NCBI RefSeq assembly: GCF_963678635.1
Contig: NC_087066.1
Location: 43,635,624 to 43,699,623 of the forward strand
Direction: 5' to 3'
Length of the DNA: 64,000 nt
Source: Symsagittifera roscoffensis
Lineage: Eukaryota; Xenacoelomorpha; Acoela; Convolutidae
Shown here: positions 1 through 10,797 of the stretch, piece by piece
Layout of the letters: each line of letters opens with the position of its first letter
Numbering within the stretch: the stretch's first letter is position 1
Translations under genes and position numbers: made by a program
Notes under the pieces: model-generated
The model's input: only the letters and a program-made list of their open reading frames with translations
What the model was told of the DNA's origin: nothing
Database searches by the model: none

Positions 1-114
1 CTTCGAAAATAGAGTGGAGTCATGAAAGCAAGTATACGGAAGTAAAAGTAGCAAAAAATAGACTGCTACTATTATAAAATATACAACCGCAAAGTTTACG
101 GAAAGCAACATCTC

Positions 115-218
115 GCAAAAAAAATTGAAATATATTTTATAACCTGAAAATTTAGTTGTAACAATTTAGTCGCAAAAAAATTGAAATATATTTTATAACC
201 TGAAAATTTAGTTGTAAC
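115..218. repeat. Tandem duplication, about 48 bp, two copies
   Basis: Two near-identical AT-rich copies (about 115-162 and 171-218) lie 56 bp apart; each runs from a poly-A stretch through ATATATTTTATAACCTG to TTAGTTGTAAC. Seen directly in the sequence; no function inferred. Confidence 0.85.
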
Positions 219-1304
219 GCTGGGTAACAATGCCTCACTTCTAAACAACGAGGTTGTTATATATAATCTGTGACAGGGGCGGAGATTTAAAATTTAGGTT
301 CAAGTTATAATGAGTTTTTTCGGAACATTTTGTGCGCGGGCGAAATTTTGGTTCTAATTCATTACTAAGGGGTTGTGCCCGAGATACGGCATTGTCAGCA
401 TGAAATGCCAGCGTTATTTTTTTGCTATTCTTAATAACACCGCAGACCGTAAATGCGCTCATAGAGATTGACTGCTTGCAAATTTGGTCTCTGGATCGCT
501 ACAATAAAAACGGTTATCCTTCGTGATATCCGCGAGAATAGACTTCCCACCCATCATAAGTGAGGTGAAAACAGTTTTGATATTCTGGAAAACTTTGCAC
601 CGAGTTTGAGCGAAAAAAAAAATAAAATTAGATGACAAATTTCGAAAAAGGTTTTGTTTTCGCCATGATGAATTTGTAGTCATCATCAGGAATTATTATT
701 ATTATATTTTTGTTATGTTTAATAAGAATTCCGCGGCAGAGTCCGTGAGGGTTCATCGACCCTCTGAGATGATTTTCAAGTTGGTAAGTTTCTTATTAAG
801 TTTCTGCAGTTGTACTGAACACAATCACAATACCTTTTCCAAGTGCAGGTAATATCTTCATCCAAATAAAGAGTGAAATAATTCCAAAACTATCGAAGAA
901 GGCCTTTCATGAGAGAACCAATATCTGTAGTGTCAACATAACTAGGTGCTAAATTTGCAAGTCGAGCCGAACGAAACCAGAAGTTCTGTTCACATAGCTT
1001 CAACTTTGGGCTTTGAACCTGAAACAAACTAGAAGCAGCAGACCTTGTATCGAAAAAATTTTTGACGGGTGTTTAACTGACAGCTTTAGCAGCGAAATCG
1101 AAATCGTAGGACACATTCATTATTTTTGATAAGTATAAAAGATCTAGCATTTGAAGATAATATGGTACTGGTAAAATATTCAGTTCATTTTATGACCATC
1201 GATCCAATAACAATTTATTTTTTGAAGGGACTCCAATAAACGAGTATTTTTGATTTTGGGTAGAAGCACCAGCTCGAGTATGTGATAATATATAAAACTT
1301 TTCT
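219..1304. other. Non-coding stretch, no gene seen
   Basis: AT-rich sequence with only short chance open frames. A CAGGGGCGGA string at 273-282 resembles the terminus of the hAT-like MITE found elsewhere in the window, so a small repeat remnant may sit here. Nothing else is supported. Confidence 0.5.
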
Positions 1305-3431
1305 TTAAAAAAGGTTCAATTTTGAGCTCATGGAAAGTTTAGGATAATTTCTTTTCATTACAAGGAAGACAGAATTTGCTTTTTTGATGCTTTCTGATAT
1401 GTGAAGATCCCAAGAAAGGCCCTTGGTAATGTAAAGACCCAGGTCTTTGTCATATTTCAAATTAGTAATTGAAATGTTATTGAAATGTAAATATTTTTGA
1501 CTTTTCGATCTGAAACTTAGAAAGAAACACTTGAGGGCATTGAAAGGCATTTTATTCGTTACGCTCCAAGTATTAACGATATCTAATTATGCTTAAAAAA
1601 ACTGTTGAGGTAAGTTTAAGGTAATGCACTTTGCATCATCTGCACATAATAATGGTGAGCTGACAGTGCACTGTAAAGATAAGTCATTGATGAGTAAGAA
1701 AAACAACAAAGGCGCAAGAGTTGACCACTGGTTACAACAATTAACTTTGACAAGTATTTTCCAACTTTGACACTTTGTTTGCGACCGCTAAGATAAGAAC
1801 TCAACAAGTTTAATAGCTTTCCTCAGACACAAAAATCAGAAAAATTTTAAAATAAAATCCATGGTCCACTTTGTCGAAATTTTTTCAAATTCGGTGTATA
1901 CATTATTTATATCTTCCCCTGTTGAATTGTTGAATAAGTTTCATCTGAACAAACTAAAATTTGAAGTGAACTGGACCGTTTTTCCTAAAGCCAAAATGAG
2001 AATTATGAAAAAAAAGGTTTGCAAAAAAACATCGCTCAGGTATTTTTGAAGGTACTGATAATGAAGAAACTGGTCGATAGTTTTCTACTTTAATTTTCCT
2101 GCCCTTTTTATGTTTTGGAGAATTTTTTGAATATTTCCATGTTTCTGGATATGTCCTAATTTTGTAAAATAATTTATATAATGAACGACAGATTGTTTTA
2201 GCACAATTAGAAAATAAAAAGTTGGAAGGTAATCCGGACCAATGGCTTTTTTAATATCTAGTTTTGAACAAATATCCATAATCCAGGACTCGTCGATAAT
2301 AAAATCATCTATAATTGGACAATTTGATATAGAATGATGGTTTATTTGATATTGAGAAGATTCAATATAGTTTTCAGCGAAAACAAATAGATAAATACCT
2401 CAGCCTTCTCGAGGTCAGTCGAGGCTTCCGCGCTGCGAAAGCTCAAGGTTGACGGTGGCGGTGATTTATTTAGAGACCTAGAATAATTAAACGAAGCATT
2501 TGTAATTCTGCCATCTGCTAGCCGTTTCTTGTATTCAATCTTGTCATTTTGAAGAGATCCTCGACAAACTGCAGATGATGCAAGACACTTGAGATGTTTA
2601 GCACCATATTTTTGAGAAGTTGTTTCAAGTCGCCTGACTAAATTCGAAGTCTCAGAAGTTACCCAGGGAGGTAGTGAATGTTTGTGTATTGTTCTGATAG
2701 GAATGGTTTCTCTCAGTTTTTCATTCAACCAATGATACCATTGCTCAATGAGAAATGATACATTAGACCAGCAAAATGGTTCAAAACCGGATTAAGTAAT
2801 GATGTTTTTTAATTTTTCAAAACCCCCATTACAATAGCTAAATAAGACATCCTGGTCTATTTTCCGAAGTAAAATTTTTCGTTAATGGATACTGTGGCTT
2901 CTATAGCAAAGTGGTCTGACATATCTAGATTTTGTAATGGCAATATTTCTTCAATTTCAATATCCTTGGAAGTAAAAAGTAAATTTATTAAGATTGAGGT
3001 TGAGATGAGGAAATCAACATGTTGTTGAAAGCTGTTTTCATTCATAAATTCGAGTAAAGAAGATCCTGATTCAGTTTTGAGGAATAAGTAGTCCAGTCGA
3101 TCCCATGAAAATTAAAATCGGCTGTAAAGCTCAGGTGGTCATAAGTCAATTTGGGGATAAAATTGAGCATTGAATTGAATTTTTGTAAAGATATGTTGTA
3201 AGGACTGTCTGAAGCAGGTACATAAACGCATTCGACAGTCAAAGATGAGGTACCAAGATCAAATGTGCAAAAACAACAAAAGTCCTTCAAGTCATCGCAG
3301 ACTTCTATTTGAGAGGAGGTGAGACGTTTAGTAACACAAATCATCACACCCTCAGAGACTGATGCATCATTTTCTTTTGAAGGTCGATTAGATGTGTATA
3401 TGTTGTTAGAAGGAAGGAATTTTTTAGCCAA
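1305..3431 (-). pseudogene. Decayed non-LTR retrotransposon ORF2 (endonuclease + reverse transcriptase)
   Basis: Read on the - strand this is a broken ORF2 of a CR1/Jockey-like non-LTR retrotransposon. From the right: an APE-type endonuclease stretch (about 3431-2857) with the DFNFHGIDW and SDHFAIEA motifs; a linker (2728-2342) with PPWVTSE; the first reverse-transcriptase block (2279-2085) with AIGPDYLP; a block with LSGRKQSVKVG (about 1800-1620), where the expected YADD catalytic box is disrupted by a frameshift; and the C-terminal RT tail (1550-1305) with LGLYITKGLSW. The domain order is that expected for the family. Frames change at least four times and stops intervene, so it is a dead copy. 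The exact clade is uncertain. Confidence 0.75.
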
Positions 3432-4250
3432 ATTTAGAGAAGTTATATGTTAGCTAATTTCTTGTACACATAAAACATGATATTAAGTTGATGTTATAAA
3501 AAGTGAGAACTTTTGACGTCCTTCAAGTCCTATAAAACTGCGAATATTGTGAGACAGTCATCGTATTTCTGTTATTGAGATCGAACATTTGTCACTTATC
3601 TACGTTAAATTTTACGTTGTTTTGAAAAAGTTCTAAATAAAGAAGTTTTATTAATTTTTGCACCTGCATCCAACAATTGACGTTTTTTTGCAACAATTTT
3701 TATTTCAATTCTTGTTGTTTTTTAGTAAGTGGCCGTGAGATGAACACCGAATAAATTTCTTCTTGAAACACTCACTTGACTGATTGCAGCATGGAAGACC
3801 GCGCGAGAGTTCTTCAATGCAATAAAATTCTTTTTTCAATTTAATCAATACAGATTTTGGACGGCTTGAATTTTATTTGATTTTTCCTAGTTTAAAATTT
3901 TTAACAATATTTGATGCTTCCAGACCGATGTGATTCCAAATTCCATTTATAAAACTTACTTCGAGGTTGATTATGTGCATTCGACTAGCTTTTTGGTTCG
4001 GATTTGAGGTTTTAAATTCAGGGATTCCCGAAATAGGAACTTCACTACCTGTTGAATCTACAAAAAACGGAGCATTTCATGCTCTGTCGCTATATTTCAT
4101 TTTAATGGGGGACACAGCAGAAAATTTATCCACAGATTCTTGGAGGGACGAAATATTATTATTAAAGGAAGTTAACGTGGCTTCATTCAATGGAGAATTG
4201 CGACCTTTTGCAAGGCAGTCAATAGCAACATCTCGTTGATTCGTTCCCAA
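3432..4250. other. Probable remainder of the non-LTR element; no domain recognised
   Basis: Lies between the endonuclease relic and the ORF1 zinc-finger relic of the same-strand element, so it is most simply the ORF1 body and inter-ORF region after decay. A + strand open frame at 3967-4239 is probably antisense shadow. I recognise no domain. Confidence 0.4.
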
Positions 4251-4517
4251 TCAGCCATTGCAAAGAAGGAGAAGATTCAGGTTTGTTTCCTCGATTCCAT
4301 TTATAGCATTTTCTGATAACCATGTACATTGATTTGTAAGATGCATGATGTTACCACTCGTGACACATTGAAAGATATTTTCTTTATTTGTAATCCATTT
4401 CTGACATGAAGTACAGCAAACTCTCGAGTCATTCGATTTCCTGACATTTGATAAAATTTCGCTGGACTCGTCTCGTCCAGAACCAACATTTTTTTTTATT
4501 TGAACGAAAACAGTCAA
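4251..4517 (-). pseudogene. Non-LTR retrotransposon ORF1 fragment with PHD-like zinc finger
   Basis: An 88-codon - strand frame carries a PHD-like cysteine/histidine pattern: CCTSCQKWI, then a lone Cys, then MHLTNQC, then a C-terminal Cys. This arrangement is common in ORF1 proteins of CR1-type elements, where the finger is thought to aid nucleic-acid binding. It lies upstream of the ORF2 relic on the same strand, as ORF1 should. The last zinc-ligand pair is incomplete. The call rests on this pattern and position. Confidence 0.5.
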
Positions 4518-5960
4518 AATTATGATTGTTTACAAAATTTAAAGAAGGACATTTTGTACACGAATGAAAGAATTATATAAGTAGCTGTTAAACTCTTAAG
4601 TGAATGCAGCTGTTGTGTCCCTGCTTATAAATTACTCCGATGTTTTAGTTTTTTTTCGGCTGGCTAATGTTATTTCTGCCTCGTTAGTAACGAGTACGGA
4701 TAATATTGGCTTCGAACCTCCGATTTGTCGATTGAGAGACGGACTTTAAGCTAATAATTTCTGTTCTCTTCCATTTAGGAATGGATAGTTTTTAGCTGGC
4801 TCACGGTTTCTGGAGCTCAAATGGAAAGCGATATACCAAAAACAAATACATTTTGAGGTCAATTTTTTTTGAACAGTGTAGTCCTGTACTTGGTCACCTT
4901 TTTTACTGTATATGACGTATCTGCCGTATTTGACATCTGCCATTTTGACAAAAGACTGTATGAACTTACTCTGGAGTTGTTCTTACCCTAATCCGTGCTC
5001 TAATTCGCAACCCTAAGTAGTATTCGTCCTCAGGGCACAGATGTGACTGTGTATTTGGTTAAGTGTTTGATTGATAGATAGTCTTAAAATATTTTTGAAT
5101 TGTGATTTTTCAAGTTTCCTCTTCTGTTTTTTGTGTTTCTGCAGTTGGCTCAATAGTTTTTGTGTCTGGGTTTCTTGGTTTCTACTCAAGTTTGTTAAGT
5201 TCGTTTTTGAAAAAGATGGTTTTATTACGAAATCGTTTGAACTTTTTGTTAGGTGACTTCTGTCAGTTTCTCTGACACGATTCAGTTGAGTGATGGTAAT
5301 TGTGAAAATATAGTAACTTCAGTTAAACTAATAGTTTTCAATTAAGATACAATATAGGTTGGATCGAGTAAGTGAATTGATTCTTTTGATCTGTTAGACA
5401 CTTCTTTTTTGGGCTTAAGGCCTTTTTTAAAAGTTTGGGTTTGACGTCTAGTCTTCTTACCTGTATAATTAGGGGATTCCTTCGCAAGCTGTCCCTTTGG
5501 CAGTGAATTCAGCGGGGCAATCCCGAAAGGGTTGATTTGGTGGCAAAAATCCTGTATTGCTCTCTGTTGCTTGCCCCTTTTGTGTATTGCTCTTGCGGCT
5601 GTCTTGTGTACTCGATACAATCGCAAAAGTTTCTAATTGTAATTTAATTCAGATGATTATACGTCTGATTACAGAGGGCTCTGAGTGGCCAGGTTATAGT
5701 CTAATTATCAAATCAAAAGGAAGGTGTCTGCAATTTATCAGCATATATTCCCTTATTGCAATTAACTTCCAGCTAACTCCACTAATACTGAACTATTCTA
5801 TCTCTAGAGAATCTCTGACGAAAAGCAACTATCTACTATTTCTGCTACAGTTGTTCTCTTACTTCGAGAACCAACTGCTTGATTCGCTAAAAATAATTCT
5901 TCTGCCTCTTACAGGCTCTACGGTACCCTCAAACTCCTTATCTTTCTTTACACTTAGTTT
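4518..5960. other. Repeat-like intergenic stretch, no gene supported
   Basis: Contains modest open frames on both strands (for instance 4746-4943 -, 5342-5626 -, 5557-5967 +). The - strand frame at 5342-5626 is basic (KKTRRQTQTFKKGLKPKK) and might be a retroelement tail, but I see no diagnostic motif. No splice-bounded exon is evident. Confidence 0.35.
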
Positions 5961-7770
5961 TAGTTAAGTAACGCCATTCCCTATCAGTCCTGACATCCGC
6001 TTAAATCGCCCGTCCGCACATGTTTTAAGGCTACATCCCTCGCCTGTCACTTCTGCCACGTGCGAACTTCGGTTTCTTTTATCAACCTTTTCACGCTTAT
6101 TAGTTACCCGGTATGCGGTAGCTGTCACAATTTGACCAAGCAAACAAATGTCATACGATTCTAATCAACTAATTCCTGACCTCCGTGACTTCAGCCCTGG
6201 AGTTCAACTAACCTCTAAACCATGCTATGTTTACCCAGTGGTCCTCCCAAGGTCTTTCTTTTAAATATCCCGATAATGTTCCGACCTCCTAAGGGTAGGG
6301 GGAGACCCTTTTTATGGGTAGCTAATTCATTTCAGGCATCTAAACTTTCTACCTGTACTCTATTCCAATCCCGACCTTCTAGCTATCAGATTAAGGTATT
6401 TCGTCAATTAGGGGTCAAACCAAACCAAAAAGTCACCTCCGGGAAGCCAAGTAAAAACCCCGTCCGTTCATACGATTTAGGAGACGTAATCCTCATGCTA
6501 CGGTTCTTACTATCAATTTCCTCTAGGACTACTTTTCTTTAAACTGAACCTAATGCTAAACTGAACCTAAGCTAAACTGAACCTAACGCCAAGCTAAACT
6601 GAACCTACTGTTTACCAAGTCCACTTTGAATTAGATCCACTACTCCAAGGTTGTAATGTAAAACTGTAGCTCGATCGGCTTCTGCTCTAATTCTCAATAT
6701 ATCAGTTTTCCTTCCAATTTTTAGCAAAGTGACTCATTTTCATTTCCAGGGGTTTGGCTGGGGAATACGCCACTTTCCGGTGTTAATCTCGGGGTTTTCC
6801 ATGCAAGTTTGGTGTCAAAACGCCCAAAGGTCAACTTAAGGTCACCCAGGGGTCAACTGGGGTCAAATTTCCATATTTGGGTTCAAAATCCCATGGGGGT
6901 CCTAACTACCAAGTTTCATTCATATCCCATTAATACTTCACAAGTTATCCCATATCTAAGGTCCATTATAACTTTTACCGGAAAAACACTATTAACACCA
7001 GAAGGAGCAGCCGAAGGGTTTTCACTCATAAGGGGTCTTTTTTCGGGGTTTGTATCTTATGCCGATTGCCCCTATAAAATCATTATGCCACCGTTCATCA
7101 TTTCGCGTAAATTGCCTATTTCCGGTCTGAGGGGGTGTTTTTCCAAGTGCTTATAGCTTCCGGCCGAACCGCCGGATTTGTTTCAAAATGTAATACAAGA
7201 TGTACCTTGCTACTACCTATCATCCCTCCAAATTTCAGCTTCCTGCATTCAAACAACTTCCGGAAGTTAAGGATGGGTTTGTTTACTTTGGGCATAAAAC
7301 CGGAAGTGGGGGTCTTAGGGGTCTGGGGTTCCGAACTTAAGCTTCCCTCAACTAGGTCTACAACATACTAGATTTTGAGCCCATTTTAACCGCTAGTTAC
7401 CAAGTTCTGATAGCAATTCCGGGAACCGTTATCACTTGGGGCCAGGGGGTCCGAAGGGTCTGAGTTTTTGCATGCCCGGGTCAAATCTTCTCTTGTATCC
7501 ATCCTATGAGTTTCGTAAAGCTAGCCCCGGTAGTTTCCATTTGGGGGGGGGGGTTGCAAAATCGGTACCGCTTCAAATCCTGAGTAGTCTTTGTTTGTTT
7601 TGGTCGACTTTGCAACTTGACCAATTGTTTACTTCACTACTTATCGTATTGATTCATCAATACCAAGCTAGGTACTGCTCATTAACCTTCACTACACTGC
7701 ATGCATTTCTCAAGGTAAACGCCCAATTGAACTCTAAGTTTGGCGAAAAGTGTTAGGATCACCGATCCTA
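5961..7770. other. Less AT-rich block of unknown nature
   Basis: About 1.8 kb with visibly higher GC than both flanks. It has many GGGGTC/GGTCAA strings (around 6820-6900), a GGGGGGGGG run near 7543-7552 and a short tandem repeat at 6541-6610. Open frames occur on the + strand, but their translations are low in recognisable structure and shift frame repeatedly, so I do not call a gene. It may be part of an unrecognised transposon or a transferred segment. No second copy is visible in this window. Confidence 0.4.
6541..6610. repeat. Short tandem repeat, unit about 15-20 bp
   Basis: Four imperfect copies of CTAAACTGAACCTAA occur in tandem, with spacers of a few bases. Seen directly. Confidence 0.8.
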
Positions 7771-8518
7771 CATTACCTAACCTTAACTTAAGTTCAAGCT
7801 AATTTAATCTAAGTTGGTTTTGACTTGGTTCAAAAACGATTAAATGAATCCGAAGAGTTTTTAGGCTTTGTTTATCTTAATTAAGAGTAGTAGGTCATTT
7901 GAGAAACTATGACCAAATTTTAGTGAGTAAAATTATTTTGTCCTGTGTCTTATTGACGAATTGGAGTGCGAATCGACACCAATGGATCATTAGACACTTT
8001 TTAAGGAGTAGACGGAAATTTCACTTATGTAGATCCGAGGATAAACTTTGATGATCTATTTGCGTAAAACAATTTAGAAATAAATTAATTGCTAAGGGTA
8101 AATTTTGGATTTCAGGTTTATTGGTTAGGTTAATTTTCTGATAAGCTCTGGCTTTGTATTCAATATAATTCAATCCCCTTATTGGACAAGATGCAAAAAG
8201 CACTTATTGAAAAATCTAAAAATGGCTAGGAAAAAAGATGAATCTATAGTAGGTCAACTGAATATATCATGTGTGTTGAAGGTAACTCGAATCTGTCAAA
8301 AAATTATTCAAAGTAAAGGACCGAAGGATTTTTGTTAGTCTGCTAGCAATTGCATGGTTACCAAAGATCGATTTTCTTTTCGCCGATTGAAAAATGGAAA
8401 CAGAACATTTTTTCCAATAGTATAAAAATTACACGAGGGGACAATGTAAAGAACAAGTTTTTGGGAAAAAATATTTTAACTATAACTTTTAACTAAACTA
8501 TTGTAATATATAACTATT
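7771..8518. other. AT-rich non-coding stretch
   Basis: No gene, RNA or recognisable repeat found; only short chance frames. Confidence 0.4.
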
Positions 8519-9062
8519 TTTTCCGACTTTCGATACGAAAGTAACGGAATATTTGTGCTCGGGGTGGGTTTTTTTTTCTTCAGACAAATTTCGGCATTTT
8601 TAACTAGCCATTTTTGACGGAATTTTTTATATCATTCGAAAGCCATTGTTGTCCTGAGCTCAAATTTGAAAAGATATTTCACCTGTGATCAATTTTTGTA
8701 AAGTAACGAGGGTTTAAAGATTGCCATTTTGGCCATTTTGACCAACTTGGGACAATTAACGCGCGATATAATTCGCGCTATTAATGTGTAAGCGCAAATT
8801 TAATCCGTCTTATAAATCGTTCCAAATTGGTTGAACGAAGCTTATTTGCACCAATTGATTTGTTACAAGGAACGAAATCTATCTTTTTGTACTTTATATG
8901 GCGTGTGGGGTGATGATTTTCATAAAAAAATTTCAAATTTTAGAAAAAATTTTGATTTTTTTATTTCATTTAATTATTTATGTTATTACTGCTGCTCCAT
9001 AAACCGTAAAAGGCAGTCGGAACATTCAGGGCTTCGCCCTGATACGAGCAGTCTTGTTTACT
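8519..9062 (+). repeat. Hairpin-ended ~0.53 kb repeat (family 1), copy a
   Basis: Full copy of the commonest dispersed repeat here. One end carries a small hairpin, CTTTCGATACGAAAG, followed by GGAATATTTGTGCTCGGGG. The other end carries CAGGGCTTCGCCCTG, a second hairpin, followed by ATACGAGCAGTC. The middle has a conserved core, GCGCGATAT...CGCGCTATTAA. No coding capacity, so non-autonomous. It forms one arm of a large inverted repeat with 9241-9772. Confidence 0.8.
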
Positions 9063-9094
9063 TTTGAAATTATTTTGAGACTCGTTAGATTAGT

Positions 9095-9238
9095 TGAGTC
9101 TCACTGGTGGACTTCAACTCATGGAATAACTTCAGACTAAGTAAGCCGTCTGTTGGTCATGCTATCTAATTTTGGACCGGTTATTTTCGTTCAACTTTTT
9201 GGACAATTACTGGTCTGAGTCTTTCTCTTATTTCCTAA
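9095..9238. mobile_element. Diverged LTR fragment related to the young LTR element
   Basis: The stretch beginning TGAGTCTCACTGG and containing CCGTCTGTTGGTCATGCTATC and ATTTTGGACCGG aligns by eye, with gaps, to the start of the 408-bp LTR at 20268 and 29321 (which has CCGTCTGCTCGTCACGCTATC and ATTTTCGGCCGG in the same order). It is truncated and sits exactly between the two arms of the inverted repeat. Probably an old relative of that LTR. Confidence 0.55.
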
Positions 9239-9240
9239 TT

Positions 9241-9772
9241 ACAAGACTGCTCGTATCAGGGCGAAGCCCTGAATGTTCCGACAGCCTTTTAAGGTCTATG
9301 AAGTAGTAATAACATGAAAAAATTAGATGTAGAAAAAAAAGAAAATATAATGAAAAAAAAATTTTCAAAAAATTTGAGATATTTTGTGAAAATCATCCCC
9401 CACATGCCATACAAAGTACAAAGTGATAAATTTCGCTTTTCTGGTAATACATCAATTATGGCAAATAAGCTTCCTTCGACCGGTTTGGAACGATTTCTAA
9501 GGCGGATTAAATCTCCGCTTACGCGTAATAGCGCGAAATATATCGCGCGTTAATTGTCCTAAATTGGCCAAAATGCCAATCTTTAAACCCTCATAACTTT
9601 ACGAAAAATGGTAACAGATGAGTAATCTTTTCAAATTTAAGCTCAGAACAACAGTACCTTTTGAATAATATAAAAAATTCTGTCAAAAATGCTTAGTTAA
9701 AAAATCGAAGTTTGTCAGAAGAAAAAACCCACCCCGAGCACAAATATTCCGTATCGAAAGTCGGAACAATAA
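9241..9772 (-). repeat. Hairpin-ended repeat (family 1), copy b, inverted
   Basis: Reverse-oriented full copy, from ACAAGACTGCTCGTATCAGG to GTATCGAAAGTCGGAACAATAA. It pairs with the copy at 8519-9062 to give an inverted repeat of about 1.25 kb with a roughly 180-bp spacer. Confidence 0.8.
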
Positions 9773-9837
9773 GTACAAATATTAGTTGTAGAACATGTTT
9801 GATTAGCAGTAAGTACTTGACAATCATATTCAATAAA

Positions 9838-10228
9838 AATGTACAACACGCCATATAAAGTACAAAAGGATAGATTTCGCTACTTGTAACAAATCAATTA
9901 TGGCAAATAAGCTTCCTTAAACCAATTTGGAACGAATTCTAAGACGGATTAAATCTCGCTTACACGTTAATAGCGCGAAATATATCGCGCGTTAACTGTC
10001 CCAAATTGGCCGAAATGGCAATCTTCAAACTCCCATAACTTTACGAAAATTGATACAGGTGAAATATCTTTTCAAATTTGAGCTCAGGACAACAATACCT
10101 TTCGAATGATGTAAAAAAAATTCCGTCGAAAATGGCTAGTTAAAAAGTAGAAATTTGTCTGAATAAAAAAAACCCACCCCGAGCACAAAAATTCCGTTAC
10201 TTTCGTATCGAAAGTCGGAACAATAAGG
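9838..10228 (-). repeat. Hairpin-ended repeat (family 1), truncated copy c
   Basis: Same orientation as the preceding copy. Starts inside the unit (at ACACGCCATATAAAGTAC) and lacks the CTGCTCGTATCAGG end. Retains the GCGCGAAATATATCGCGCG core and the CTTTCGTATCGAAAG terminal hairpin. Confidence 0.8.
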
Positions 10229-10557
10229 CGTGAAGCGATAAGATGAATGAAACTCCAAAGGGATCGCGTTTTCTAGGACTCCGGGGAACAAACAAATTTT
10301 CAAAAAAATGTGTTCTTCTAAGATTCCGGGAGAACAAAAAGCTCTATTGTTTTTTAATTTCTACCCATCCCAATCCAAATGTTCCTGTGCAGGCCATTGT
10401 GTAATTAGAGAATAAAAACATTGTGGTTCTTTTTTTTTGGCAACAATTGTTTTCTGAGGAAAGATGAGTGACAAAGTACCAGGTTGACTCAAGACAATAA
10501 GATACTGCGAAAGAATTATAGTCTACCAAGCAGTGAACCATTGATAGAACTTTCATT

Positions 10558-10797
10558 ATGGGATTTAGTCACATCACCATGGCGAAACGTTGGCACTATC
10601 TGTTACTGGTTTCAATTTGCTTGATAATAGTTTTGCCGTATTTGGGACTCAACTATAATGATTTCTCTAGATTTACACCGTTAAAACTGTTTTTAAACGT
10701 CAAAAACCCTCGAATTGACATCAAACAATATTCAAACTCTACGAAAATTACCTACGATGTCGATTTTGTGGCACGAAGATGTCAACTCAATTTGAGC
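10558..10797 (+). CDS. FkbM gene exon 1: start and signal anchor
   Basis: Two in-frame ATGs, at 10558 and 10576; the second sits in CACCATGG, a strong Kozak context. The frame from 10576 starts MAKRWH and then has about 20 hydrophobic residues, a typical type II signal anchor, followed by a Lys/Arg-rich lumenal stem. The frame stays open to a TAG at 10867-10869. Exon 2 requires a phase-0 donor and no good GTRAGT is present. The end given here (before GTCTAC) is only one of three weak options, and a small intervening exon is possible. Confidence 0.55.
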
